DNA from: Bradysia coprophila | Lineage: Eukaryota > Arthropoda > Insecta > Diptera > Sciaridae | Direction: 5' to 3' | DNA: 64,000 nucleotides | Assembly (NCBI RefSeq): GCF_014529535.1 | Contig: NW_023503302.1 | Coordinates: 6,062,314 to 6,126,313, forward strand | Part shown: in pieces, positions 1 to 10,955 of the stretch | Layout of the letters: the number at the start of each line of letters is the position of its first letter | Position numbering within the stretch: position 1 is the stretch's first letter | Position numbers and translations under genes: made by a program | Notes under the pieces: model-generated | The model's database searches: none | What the model saw: only the letters and a program-made list of their open reading frames with translations | Told to the model about the DNA's origin: nothing

Positions 1-2
1 AA

Positions 3-167
3 ATAGATATGTACGTGATTCAATGCGAAAGTGATCAGTTTAAGGAATTTCAAGAATTTTTGACAAATCAATCAGCAAATACTGACGCAGGTCGATTATG
101 TTTAACTAATAAATTTGTCGTTCGATACATTCATTTGAGAGAACCCAAAAAAAGTTACGAATTTTAA
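3..167 (+). CDS. 3' end of an unidentified gene (54 visible codons)
   Basis: An open frame runs from the window edge to a TAA stop at 165-167. The translation is protein-like and mixed in composition (it contains MYVIQCESDQFKEFQEFLT and ends REPKKSYEF), so it reads as the last exon or part of an exon of a plus-strand gene that starts outside the window. I do not recognise the family. An AATAAA at 430-435 could be its poly(A) signal. The next gene on the other strand ends at 837, so the two genes converge with about 670 bp between their stops. A chance open frame of this length is possible but the residue mix argues against it. Confidence 0.5.
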   Translation: MDMYVIQCESDQFKEFQEFLTNQSANTDAGRLCLTNKFVVRYIHLREPKKSYEF

Positions 168-836
168 TGTTTTTTGTATGTTCGTTTTTGTTTGTTGGTG
201 GTTTTTTCTGTCATTTTATATATTTTGTTTGAAACACTCCAATGTTATCTTTCCGGTTCTATTATGAAATGTTTATACCTCAACGCAAAAGTACCTTCCA
301 TTACCTAATATGTTTTTTGAGCATAGCAAATGCGTCAGCGTCATTATACACATAGAAGAACGGAAATTTCTTCACAGTCTTTGATCTCATAGCATCTATA
401 AGTATTGTTGGTGTAATCATAAAATTTAAAATAAATTTTTTGTAAATTTATTTATTGCATATGACGATGGGCCATTTAATTAAAGGGCTATGTGTATTTC
501 TGTGAATGATGCAAATTATTTTACGCTTGTCACGCTACATTTTTTATTTACAAAATTTCTGCATTTTTTTGAGAACGGATGATACATTGGGAAATCAATA
601 AAATTCTGAGTTCGTCGATGAATTCCATTTTTATAGAAGCAACGGCAGGGCGCCTAGATTACTAGATACTAAGTACATACCAGAATAATACTTTAGTATA
701 AAATACAGCGATTAAGTCATCAAATCTGTTATCTATTTTGTCGAAAATACCCTTAGTATATTGATGCAAAATCTATTACTTCTATTACATTCGTTCTACT
801 ATATAAGAAGACACTAGATTGAACTAATTGTTCTTT
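168..836. other. Intergenic stretch between converging genes
   Basis: It holds candidate poly(A) signals for both flanking genes: AATAAA at 430-435 on the plus strand, and TTTATT at about 448-457 (AATAAA on the minus strand). From about 745 a copy of an interspersed repeat begins and runs into the last exon of the minus-strand gene. I see no further coding sequence. Confidence 0.5.
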
Positions 837-880
837 TTAATCGTTGTTGCGGACAACAGATGACCTGTCATATTGATTAA
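745..880 (+). repeat. Interspersed TATAAG/ACAGATGAC repeat, copy a
   Basis: The copy carries the word order shared with copies near 6165, 9728, 10805 (inverted) and 12655: ATCTATTACTTC, then about 35 bp later a CTATATAAG-type word, then about 50 bp later ACAGATGAC. Copy a has AAATCTATTACTTC, ACTATATAAGAAG and GGACAACAGATGACCTG. It overlaps the last coding exon of the minus-strand gene. No terminal inverted repeat was recognised, so the class is open (SINE, MITE or solo fragment). Confidence 0.6.
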
Positions 881-3800
881 TGGGAGTCGTAATTTTGGAC
901 GCACTGCCCATTGTCTTTTTCATGCCTTGGGCCAAAATCGAGGTCAATTTTGGAAATTTACTATCGATTTTTTCCTTCTGTCTGAAACTTTTTTTGAGTT
1001 CTTGGTTTGGACGATGTCTTTAAGTTTTTTTCTCGCCAAAAAAAAGCTTAAATACATCGTCCAAACCAAGTACTCAAATAACTGTAAAAACAAAAAGAAG
1101 ATAAAAAAAATCAAAATGGACTTACGTTCTTCTGGAACCCTGATCATTCCGCTTCCGGTTGAACAAATTTCCATTCAAATAAGTTTTAATTTTCTTCAGC
1201 GTAAGATTTTTTTCAGCCTCCGCATTTTTCCTCTCTCGAATGGCAACAAATCGATTGAAGAACACCGACGGACAATAATCGACATTCTCACTGTTCAGTC
1301 TTTTCGTTGATCTATTTTTGGCATTGTTCGTGGACAATTTACTTAGATTACTTTCACTAGCACTTTTGCCTTTCACATTTTTGGTTACACGAACCAAATT
1401 CTGAAAACTTCCACCCATTCGATGGTAAAAGTGTTGAAAATTTTTGTTACCATTTTCGGTTGTATGTACACGTTTATGATTCAGTTCACTGATCCGAGTC
1501 GCTTTCGGTATTGCACTTTGGTTTAAATGATCCCGGACGATTTGTCGTTTACGCGCACTGTAAATTTCCGTGCTTCTGAACATAATCGAATTGGAATCAA
1601 TGGAACTGGACAACGGTCTGGGCGTACAGAATTGCGGTGAGAATACATCCGGTGATGTGTTCTTCGAAGACCAGCAGTTCTGTATTGGTTCACTGACTCT
1701 GTTCGATATTCCTTGTCGAACATCCGTGTGAGTATCAACATCGTCGTCATAGTCGTCGTCAAAGGGATTCGTTGATTTACGTTGATTGGTGGGATTCGGT
1801 TCAACATTGATTTGTTTGGCGACATCCTGTAATGGGACCACTTCATGTTTGCCAATTCGTTGCAATTTCTTCGAACAATTGACTCCCATATTCAATTCGC
1901 TGGATGAGTGTCTTCGCGACGGTCGATCTCTGAACTGATGTCGAATTATGTGCTTTCGATCGAATAAACTACTTTGTAGTAGCTCTTCATCGAAATCATC
2001 GTCTATTTTAATCCAATCTTCCTAAAGGGAATTGAAAGTAGGAAAATTTTTACAAAAAATTCGTCTCAATCATTTGGTTAATTAATTAGCTTAGACATTT
2101 GATTTATTAACGTGATTGTTGGATGGGCAAATGGCTGCCTCTCGTATGAATCGTGTGTGGTATGCATCAAAATGAATACCGATTACCGAAAATTAAAATT
2201 TTAATTGAGAAAAAAATCCATTAAATCAATTTTATCTTTCCATACGGGCAATTTTCAACAAGTATGTCGATTTTGACTAATTGCACAGTTTTTTTGTTGC
2301 GCTATTAAGATATCTCAATGAAAAAAAATTCCGATTTTTTTTTCATCGTTTTTTGATATGCTTAATTAGGCACGCAAATATAACACATATGTAAAGTAAT
2401 TAACGTTATTGCTTTATGGTATTGAACAATAATCGAAAATATAGAAAAATTTACATCGAGAAATCGAATTGCTTAATGTCTCAATGCTACATTAGTGGAA
2501 GAATTTATGGCTTTCTTGACGATAATATTGATAGTTTCAAGAAAGAACGCAAATAAAAAATTGAAAAAAAATTTCTACTTAACTCGGGATATGGGATGCT
2601 GTTTTGTTTATTGGAAATTGTACTTTAACAGACACTGTAGATTATCTCCTGGACTATTTTCGGTTTCAATCGAAATCGGAAGGAGTCCAATAAATTAAAT
2701 TATTTTCGACATTTTCAATGGTGTTTCAATGAAAAATCGGTTCTGCTCAACTGTAATTAATGGGTTGATCAATGTTTTCAATTTAGTGATGACATGCCAC
2801 TATTTTCGGCTTAAAATTATGATCCAATTTATCGAGAGAAAAAATGTTTTGTTAGCAATAATGGTATCGGATGTAGTTAGAACCTCATAAGTGCTAATGG
2901 GAAACTGACATGTCAGATCTCGTTAGATCTATGAATGTGTCTTTTCAGATCTTTAATCAAGTTGATTTACCAACGGTAAAATGAATGTTCACCGACTGAT
3001 CACAATTTTGTGACACCATTTCCCCATTGGTCACAAGCTGAAATTGGGATTGGACAATCAAACTGCCGAAGTGAAGCGAAGAATTGGTCTAGGTTGGGCA
3101 GCATTCGGTAAAATCAGCCTAATCTTCAAGAGCATCTTGAATAACAGCTTGAAACGGAAAGTGTTCGATTCGTGTGTCCTCCCAGTCCTAACATATGGAG
3201 CGGAAACGTTGACATTAACGAAAGCATCAGAAAACAAGCTGAGGGTTGCGGAAAGGGCCATGGAACGAAGTATGTTGGGAATTACGCTCAGAGACAAAAG
3301 GACAAACGAATGGATCCGACAATAGACAAGAATCGTCGATGTCATGGAAAGGATAGCGTCTCTAAAGTGGAATTGGGCAGGGCATATTGCAAGAATGACG
3401 GATGAACGTTGGACAAAATCGATCATGAACTGAAGGCCACCAACAACCCGACCTATGGAAAGACCACCAGAACGTTGGACGAATAGCATCAAGAGAGCAG
3501 TAAGAGCAAATTGGCAGCAAGTGGCCACAGATATACAATGGCTGAAAAAGAAGAAGAAGAAGAAGATTTCCCCATTAATTCGAGTTTTTCACTGAACACT
3601 TTAAATGGGTTTTTCTCATAGAGATGTGACGCCTTTTCCAAGATTCGGTAACACCTTTAGGTAAAACTAGCTAGTCAGACTATGAGAATGTTAAATCTAT
3701 GATGTAGCAGCATAAAGAATATAAGCCTAGAACCTTTATGATAACAATCAGCTACAGACCCTGTTGAGCAATACGATAAGGTCACCTCTACGAATTCTTT

Positions 3801-5909
3801 ACCGAGATTTTTTTTTTCATGATTTTACTCAAAGGAAAGAGTCTACGATAAATACATCAAATAATGCTATCAGTCAGGATGGTGTCTCTACCGTTGGTTA
3901 ATGATAGTTCTTTCTTTCACCTCGGAAGGTAGATCGATATTATTAATTTAAAGCACTACCGAACGACGTATCCATATATGAATTACATTACGCCCTTTAC
4001 TGAATAGTCTTTTTATCAACTAAGTGACGAAAAGTAAAACTTTCGTTGCCTTTTTGGAGAAAAACGTTGTGTATGCAATTCGGTGATAAATCATTTTCCT
4101 CGCTTCTTCCCCTTTAAATGGAGTCATTAGTTTATTGACAGATGCGGTAAACCTTATTTCCCGGTGGTTTCATGAGTAAAATGGCTTGTGTTGTTATATG
4201 TTGTATCGCTTGACTTCGGCTTGAGCACCACACTTGGCAACTACGTTTTTTGGACCTTTGAGACTTTCATTTTCAGATGGGAGAAAATGTGAAATTCCAA
4301 CAAATTGCTCGAGTTGGAATTTTCCATTTTCTTCCCGAGGTGAACACAACGTTTTCTATACATGGGAGGGAAAGAAAATTTTTTCTCTTGTCAAAAGAAA
4401 AGACGAGAAAATAGACATTTTCTCCTCCGAACTGTCATCGGGCAAAGCGTCAACAAATAGTAGATTATTATACCAGGGCTTTAGCCCGTAGGACTTTTAC
4501 ACATCGTGATACAGATATCAAATTATTTCGCGTGTACAGTATGCTTTTTTACTTCACGAGCGAGGTAAACGGTTTGTCCTAAATAAAATAAAATTTTCTT
4601 TCCTCGGTAGACATAGAAGCATTGCGATGACGCGGTTAAATTTTTAGTATGATCTTGCTTAGTTTCTCTAGCAAAGAAAATCGAGTAACTAAACAAAGTT
4701 AAATCGCCACACAGAGTGTACAATTCACGTACATGCACATGTAAGACGTAATATTCAAAAGCTCACCTGCAGAAATTCTTCCAGTGGATTCAATTGCCTA
4801 GCCGATGCAGCAACTTTCCGACGACCACTGACTTTACTCTGTTCTCTCACCCTTAATCGAGCATTCCGTTCAAACTCTTCTGGAACGTCGATCGGTTTTT
4901 CGTTGAATACGAAATTTTCGCTAAAATTTGTTGATACTCTGGTTATGCCCGTATTGTCGCAACAAATATTCGATGGTAATTTTCTGTATGAATAGGCACT
5001 GGCCGGCCCGGCCTCGTCATATTTTATTTGTATTCGTATTGTATTGTCTTCGGATGATGTTATCTCGATACCATCCTCGTAGTTGTGGAGGGCGGTGCAG
5101 GATTTTGATAAATGATTTTTCGATGAGTGTCCTTTCGCTAGTTTAGGATGGTGGCTGAAAACGAAATTGAATTGAAATTGATTCGGGAGAATGTTGAATG
5201 ATTTTAATGGTTTAGGTTATGATAGAAGATTTGGCTCTAGACTCACAAAACTCGAAATAATTTTTAAGATTTGAAAAATAATTCCAAAGAAAAGATTCGT
5301 CTGTTGATCCTTATTGCTTTTATAGTCAAAAACAACTACCGTAACGCACCAAATTCACCCAATTCTAAGTTTTGATGACACACTACCGGCAAATCGATAA
5401 ATTGAAACACAATATTAATTAGAGCTTCCTTTTGTAAAACTTTTGTCGTTTAGTTTGTGTGTTCTTTTGTTCGAGATAAACGAAGAAAATGTTTGAATTT
5501 ATTCGCGACTGCGACATAAAACTAATGAACGTGCACACTGTCTCCTTGTAAACTTATGTTTACTTTTTAAAATCGTCACAACACACCACCATTCATCGAA
5601 GTTGCTAGGAACAACAGACTGTAAACAAGACCATACATATGCACGTAAACTATTACACCTTTATCGTCCATCCACTTATCAAATGAGTCATTTAACTTAC
5701 CTTCTATATTGATCCGAATTTTTCGACGGTAGATCCGAATTCCGTTTGCTTTGACTGTTCGATATGCGATACGGGACTTTTCCACTTTCAGTTATTTTTT
5801 TCTCCCTTTTAGCAACGCTTTTCGTCAAATCATCACCACCGTTACGGTTATTATTACCATAACCACGGTCATTTACCGAGGGTTGTATAAGGCCAACTGA
5901 TTTTATCAT
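837..5909 (-). CDS. Unidentified 545-aa protein, four exons
   Basis: I joined exons 5701-5909, 4767-5154, 1126-2021 and 837-981 (minus order). All junctions have GT/AG ends and matching phases (2, 0, 2), and the total of 1638 nt is 546 codons with a TAA at 837-839. The ATG at 5907-5909 is the first Met of the open frame and starts MIKSVGLIQPSV. The product is hydrophilic, rich in Ser, Asn, Arg and Lys, with no signal peptide or membrane segment. It has an acidic patch after an NPF tripeptide (TNPFDDDYDDDVD) and a conserved-looking stretch NPLEEFLQEDWIKIDDDF across the exon 2/3 junction. The NPF could dock an EH domain, which is inference. I do not recognise a family. Intron 2 carries a LINE relic, and the last codons overlap an interspersed repeat. 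The gene model is well supported, the function is unknown. Confidence 0.75.
3029..3565 (+). mobile_element. 5'-truncated non-LTR retrotransposon, RT C-terminus, with target duplication
   Basis: One plus-strand frame reads the C-terminal tail typical of endonuclease/reverse-transcriptase LINEs: RRIGLGWAAFGK, then VFDSCVLPVLTYGAETLTL, RAMERSMLGITLRDKRTNEW, RIASLKWNWAGHIARM and RPPERWTNSIKRA. Two in-frame stops interrupt it (after WIRQ and after SIMN), so it is dead. The 3' end is a (GAA)n tail at about 3547-3565. The 11-bp word ATTTCCCCATT lies directly before (3018-3028) and after (3566-3576), a target-site duplication that marks one insertion event. The tail and the protein pattern suggest an RTE-like clade, not certain. 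It lies inside intron 2 of the 545-aa gene, in the opposite orientation. Confidence 0.88.
4340..4620. repeat. Imperfect inverted repeat in an intron
   Basis: The segment at about 4349-4382 (ending GGGAAAGAAAATTTT) is matched in inverted orientation at about 4585-4618 (AAAATTTTCTTTCC then TAGACATAGAAG), with 60-80% identity judged by eye. Short hairpin arms suggest a degraded fold-back element. Ends and target duplication are not clear. Confidence 0.35.
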
Positions 5910-6164
5910 TGCGGATTTTTTTTAGTTTCACTCCTATTCTTATAACACTTCAAGGACGTTTCACGTTAATTCGTGCATGTGGTCTATATTTATATATTTT
6001 TAGAATTTTCTATTTTATTTCATTGATTTGCACAAATCTAAAATCCTATACTGGAGGGGTAATCGATGAGAAGAAATCTTGTGACAAAATTTGCCCATTT
6101 TTCGGGATCGTTTATAACTTTTGCGATGCGATTTTGCTATTAAATTCGAATGAAACATAAAGTA

Positions 6165-6285
6165 AAATCTACTACTTCATACGATAAAAATATTTTAGCC
6201 AGATTGGTGCGAAATCTTTTACTTCATGGTTGAACACACATTTGACTATATAAGTAAGGGCTAACTAGAGCAACTTAATACTCTT
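6165..6285 (+). repeat. Interspersed TATAAG repeat, copy e (partial)
   Basis: It has CTACTTCAT and TTTTACTTCATGGTTG followed by GACTATATAAGTAAGGGCTA and AGAGCAACTTAATACTC, matching the left and middle of the other copies. The GATAACAGATGAC end is not visible. Confidence 0.4.
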
Positions 6286-8371
6286 ATTTTATTTACCTAA
6301 ATTTTCTATTGGGTTCGACAATATTCGAACCTAGTTCTCAGCTGTATAGGCTATCTGAAGTGTGATTATTACTTTACATAAAATCATTGACAAGAAGGGA
6401 AGTATGTTGCATTTTCATTACCAGGGAAACGAAGCATGTAAACGTACTCTGTGTTGCTTGATATATGAGATGAGAGTGTGCATTTGTTAATGGCACGGAA
6501 AGGATATAGCCTTCAAATTAGAGATAAGTTGGCGGTCCTTAGTTAGTACTTAGTTAGGACAAAGATTTTAATTTTCCACATAGATTCTATAATATTCGTT
6601 TATAACCCCCCTCTGCGCTCCGAGCGTACATATATTGTAATCCAATTGTATTTCCTCTTCCATGAAAAACAGATATATTTACACACAAAATAGCAACAAT
6701 ATTGAAATAAAATGAATTGAAATCGTAGTTTCCTATCTCTATTTCGGATTATATTTAAATACGAAGCACCTGTGCAATAATTGGAATTTTATTTGAAATA
6801 GACGAGTGTAATTAGTCATAAATTTGGTTGTTCTAAAACAAACATGCGTTTCAGATGATTGTAGAAACTGGTGTACCGAGCTATGTCAATAGACTAGACA
6901 AGCTATATCGTTCTCTCTAATCTGTTTTCCACATTGACTGTGCATTGTAAGTACAAGTTAGGAACTATGAGAAAGATTTAAGAAAAATGATCCAAGCTCT
7001 ATGGGTTTATTATACTCATATTACGTTGTTCGTTTTGTTACTTCACTGATGCAGAAACGCATACAGCTCACTGCATTTTCCTACATATATTTTCAAAGTT
7101 CGTTGTAAAATTTCCGCTCCATAAGTTTTTTTTTCTCTTTAATTCGTCCTAAATAAGCCACTGAGGGAGGGTCGAACTATTAAAATTTTATTTTAGTTTG
7201 TCCTATTATAACTGATCTTCTCTTTGCCTTTTCAATTAAAGTTTTCGTGACTTCACTTCCGATTTTTTATTGTTCTTAAACGTTAAAACTTCACTGTTCA
7301 ACACATCATACCATTTACTTTTCATACATCAAACTTCTTCAAAATTGCTTAATTAGTGAGATTATTAAACTATCAAGCAACTCTTTGTACCACATCCGAC
7401 AGTTTTAATAAAAGTTGCCAGCGATTGCCGTTCTTTTTTAAGTAACTTGAACTTTTAATTGCTCCAATGGCAATGGTATTGTTACACACAAATTTACAGA
7501 AACAAAACTTTCTATTAAAAAATAATTAAATTCCAACCGAATTCGGACATTCAGTTTTATCGAATTCCACCCACACACCCCATATCGGCACACTTTTCTA
7601 AGATTTCCTCACCAAAAAAAAACATAAACAAAAACAAAACAAAATAGCAAAAAAAAATGTGCAACTTGTGATCAAGAGTCCACTGTAACAACGCGTCGCA
7701 TGTGATATGCGTGCATGATAGAAAGAAACTATTGTCGGTTGTCTATATTTGAAAATGCAGAAATTAAACCAACATCAACTATAAAATGTTTAAAAATCGT
7801 CACGGTTCTCTAATTTAAAAATGAAAGAATTAAATTGAGTATTATGTTGGCGAGCTCTTCTACAGCAACAAGTGATTCGTTTTTTTTTATTATTTTTTTT
7901 TTTCAAATCATTATGCATAAATGAACATTTATGTATGGTCTGGTCTTCAATGAATGAATAACAATCCATAGTCGGAGTTTGAAAGGCAAATTTTTTTACG
8001 AATGACACAGGCCGCAGTATTATGCAAATAGACAATGAACATGAACCAAATTCATCGATACGGACAGTTGGTTTGCAGAGAGAATTTTCCGCACTAAAAC
8101 AAAATACATATAGACCTGCTAATTTGAAATAAATTTGATATATTAGGCAGAACCCTTACGTGCAACCTTGCTCTGATTATAATAAAGAAGCCAACGAGTT
8201 ACCATTACAGCTTCCTGAAATTCCGAGGGGTTACGCACTTCTTGGACTAAATCGTATGGGATTAAATGGTTGAAATTGAAATTGAAACACCACCAAGGGT
8301 GGCAATCCAATTTAATCACATACTACTTGCTTCAGGCGATGGTGGGCAAACGCTGAGAGTTACTCTAGCGT

Positions 8372-8500
8372 CTAGGTACACATAGCAACGCGAAGATCTA
8401 ATTCAAATTTTCTTTTGATCTTCTGTCAAGTTTGACATTATAACAAAGGAAAAATTTGAATTAGGTCTCTTAAGCGTTGCTATGTGTATAGTTCCATTTA
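8372..8500. repeat. Palindromic (fold-back) repeat, unit 1
   Basis: The left arm TACACATAGCAACGC followed by TAATTCAAATTTTC is repeated inverted at the right end as AAATTTGAATTAGG and GCGTTGCTATGTGTA. The arms are about 55 bp with a short loop around TGTCAAGTTTGACA, itself a palindrome. This is the shape of a MITE or fold-back element. A second related unit follows directly. Confidence 0.6.
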
Positions 8501-8504
8501 CTCT

Positions 8505-8635
8505 AGCTACACCCAGCGACGCGACGGAGTTCTAACTCAATTTTTCTTTTGTTTTTCTGTCAAGTTTGACAGAAGCACAAAAGAAAATTTGAGTTAGGTC
8601 TTTGCGGTCATATGTGTAGCTGTAGTTACATTTGT
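8505..8635. repeat. Palindromic (fold-back) repeat, unit 2
   Basis: Related to the unit just before it: CTAGCTACACCCAGCGACG, CTAACTCAATTTTTC and the same TGTCAAGTTTGACA core, then AAATTTGAGTTAGG and TATGTGTAGCTG inverted. The two units are in tandem, which suggests one element inserted next to or into another, or a duplicated unit. A weaker relative is at about 40235-40360. Confidence 0.6.
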
Positions 8636-9369
8636 TATTTTTATAAGGAAAAACCTAACTTGACAAAAACTAAAAACTGTCGTCAAATTAGATTTTCTTG
8701 CAATAAAACCAGATGTCCTAGAAGTCGAAAATTTGAAAAAATTAAGAAAAATTTCAGAAAATGTGGGAAAAGTTTTTCCTATAAAGTCAGTGGGTACGGA
8801 TTTTTGAGTGATTCCTCAACTTGTTAGTCAGAATGATCTTCAATGGTTGCACTGGACACATCAAACTAATAATAATGTTTGTTATTAATTTATCCAATCT
8901 TCTATGCGAACGCCTCTGAATTTCAGTTATACAACTGACTCTGATATCATGAACTAATTACGCGATCGCGAACAAAGGAGTCCCTATAATACAGTTCTAT
9001 AGTTTAAAAAATGTCGTTTGCATTGTGACAAAAAAATAAAAGTTTTGTTCAGAACTCTTTATTATAATATAGCGCCAAAGTTTGGTGACCGATGATATCA
9101 TTTTTTTTTTCATTACTTTGAACTTCATTCGCTTTAATATGAGGTCTTTAAGACGCAGCTTATCACTTCAAGCTAACGTTACATTTGAACATGGAAAGAA
9201 AAAATAATAATTTTTTATTGATTTACACAAAAAAAAACAAATCAAAAACTAAATAAATGAAGTCGATAAAAAAATGTTTTTTGTTATTAAATTAAATTGA
9301 TTAGATTCTGTAAACGAATTGTAACCTTAATTTCCTTGAGCTGGTTATGGTTTAGTTACTTTTTTTTAT

Positions 9370-9564
9370 TCAAACATCATTTGCCATTGATATTGGCGAA
9401 TTGTTATGGATATACGAAGTAATATTTACGTCTATACATTGATCGTCGATCATATAGCGGCATGACTTGATTGAATTTGCTGCAAATAATGTCAATGTTA
9501 GTAAAACAAAAGGTAGCCGTAGAAAATCGGAAAAGCTCTTTGATAAGTACAATGTGACTTTCAT
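9370..9564 (-). CDS. Possible short secreted peptide or first exon (64 aa)
   Basis: The frame from the ATG at 9564 has a basic/polar start, a hydrophobic run (LPFVLLTLTLFAA) ending AANS, a good signal-peptide cleavage context, then a 33-residue polar tail with two Cys and one N-glycosylation sequon (NITS). AATAAA overlaps the codons just after the stop. It sits alone in a repeat-rich spacer. I found no splice partner. It could be a small secreted peptide gene, an exon of an undetected gene, or chance. Only the hydrophobic profile supports it. Confidence 0.25.
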   Translation of the reverse strand: MKVTLYLSKSFSDFLRLPFVLLTLTLFAANSIKSCRYMIDDQCIDVNITSYIHNNSPISMANDV

Positions 9565-9727
9565 TCGATTGTTTTGTAATTTCCTGTCCGTTTAAGATCA
9601 ATATACATTGCCGTCACGGTTTACACAAAATAGAATAGATGGAGGTGTTTACTACCGCAGATAGGAATCACTTCAGCGTCACTAAGGAAACCTGTCACAG
9701 ACGGCAAACATATTAACAGTTTTACTA

Positions 9728-9900
9728 TCTGATCTATTACTTCATTTGATCGAAGATTTTCAGAGATTGATTTCAGAATCCTCTTACTTCATTTGTTTTT
9801 AACATGCTTTTTGCTATATAAGACCCCATTAGTCAGAGCTTGTCATTTATTATTGCTGTCGTTATCGATAACAGATGACAGCCGTCTGTAACAGGTTATT
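9728..9900 (+). repeat. Interspersed TATAAG/ACAGATGAC repeat, copy b
   Basis: It shows GATCTATTACTTCATTTG, CTTACTTCATTTGTTTTTAA, GCTATATAAGACCCC, GTCAGAGCTTGTCATT and GTTATCGATAACAGATGACA in order. It is the best preserved copy and very close to the inverted copy at about 10805-10955. GTTATCGATAAC inside it is a 12-bp palindrome. Confidence 0.65.
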
Positions 9901-10804
9901 GTAGAGAATCGTTTTGTTTAACGAGTTTCATGAAATTTCGACGGCCGTAACATAACTCGCGATGATAAAAATGAAATGTCTTGTTTTCGTGTATTTATTG
10001 ACCTCGGCTTCGCCTCGGATTTAAACATTTCACACGAAAATTCGCCTCTCCACTTATTATACCATTTTATGTAAATAACTGTTGAAGATCGATTTTTTAC
10101 TGGCTGCGCCACTATTGTGAGCAGTCTTTTTTGTCGCATCAATATAAATAAACTGTTGAAGTCATGGCAAATCATCGTGTTTGATTGGGTAATATTTTAT
10201 TAACAATCAACGGAACCATGAGACCAAAGCCCATGTGTATCAGTATATCATAAGGCTACGATTTGAAACCTATGCCACATCGTACAACTACTTAAGACGA
10301 GAAATGTTTGATCCGGTGCATAACGAGGGGTAGACTTGTCTACATCGCATATGATGATCAAGAGCAAGTAAATTATTTTCCTTAAGTCGTTTGACTGATC
10401 ATTGACTGATTGATAATTTCTAAGACGTAATTGATATTTACTCAGAACTTTTATCTGATGAATTGTAATCTCATTAATCTAAACCGAATTACAAGAGACC
10501 GAACCAGTGTGGCTTATTTCTCATTACCGACATACTTATAATGAATGCTTCATCATATAAATGTTTAAGGCAATTAAAATTTAATTGAAACCAAGAGTGA
10601 ATTTCTGGTTACTTGAGTTCAGTATTAGTAGATTAAATTAGTGTTGACTCGTTTAGTTTGTGGGAATCTTGCAATTTGGGTTGCCAGATAGAGAACATTG
10701 AGTATTGGGGTAGAATCAACTTAAACTCTTAGCACAGTGGCAAATGTGTCCAATACAAATACAAAAAAAAATGAAATAGTCGATGAATACCTACTTAATC
10801 TGTC

Positions 10805-10955
10805 ACATACGGCTATTCATCTGTTATCGATAACAACGACAAAAATAATGACAAGCTCTGAGTAATCTTTTAAATAGTAAAATGCATGTTAAAAAAATTG
10901 AAGTACAAGATTTGAAATCGACCGATTAAACACTGTTATCGATAGAAGTAATAGA
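10805..10955 (-). repeat. Interspersed TATAAG/ACAGATGAC repeat, copy d (inverted)
   Basis: Read on the minus strand it gives CTTGTACTTCAATTTTTTTA, ACATGCATTTTACTATTTAA, CTCAGAGCTTGTCATTATTT and GTTATCGATAACAGATGA, colinear with the copy at 9728-9900. The TATAAG word is changed to TTTAAA. Confidence 0.65.

Noticed and set aside
3058-3528. 156-aa minus-strand frame over the LINE relic
   Set aside because: It is the antisense shadow of the reverse-transcriptase frame, which has clear family motifs.
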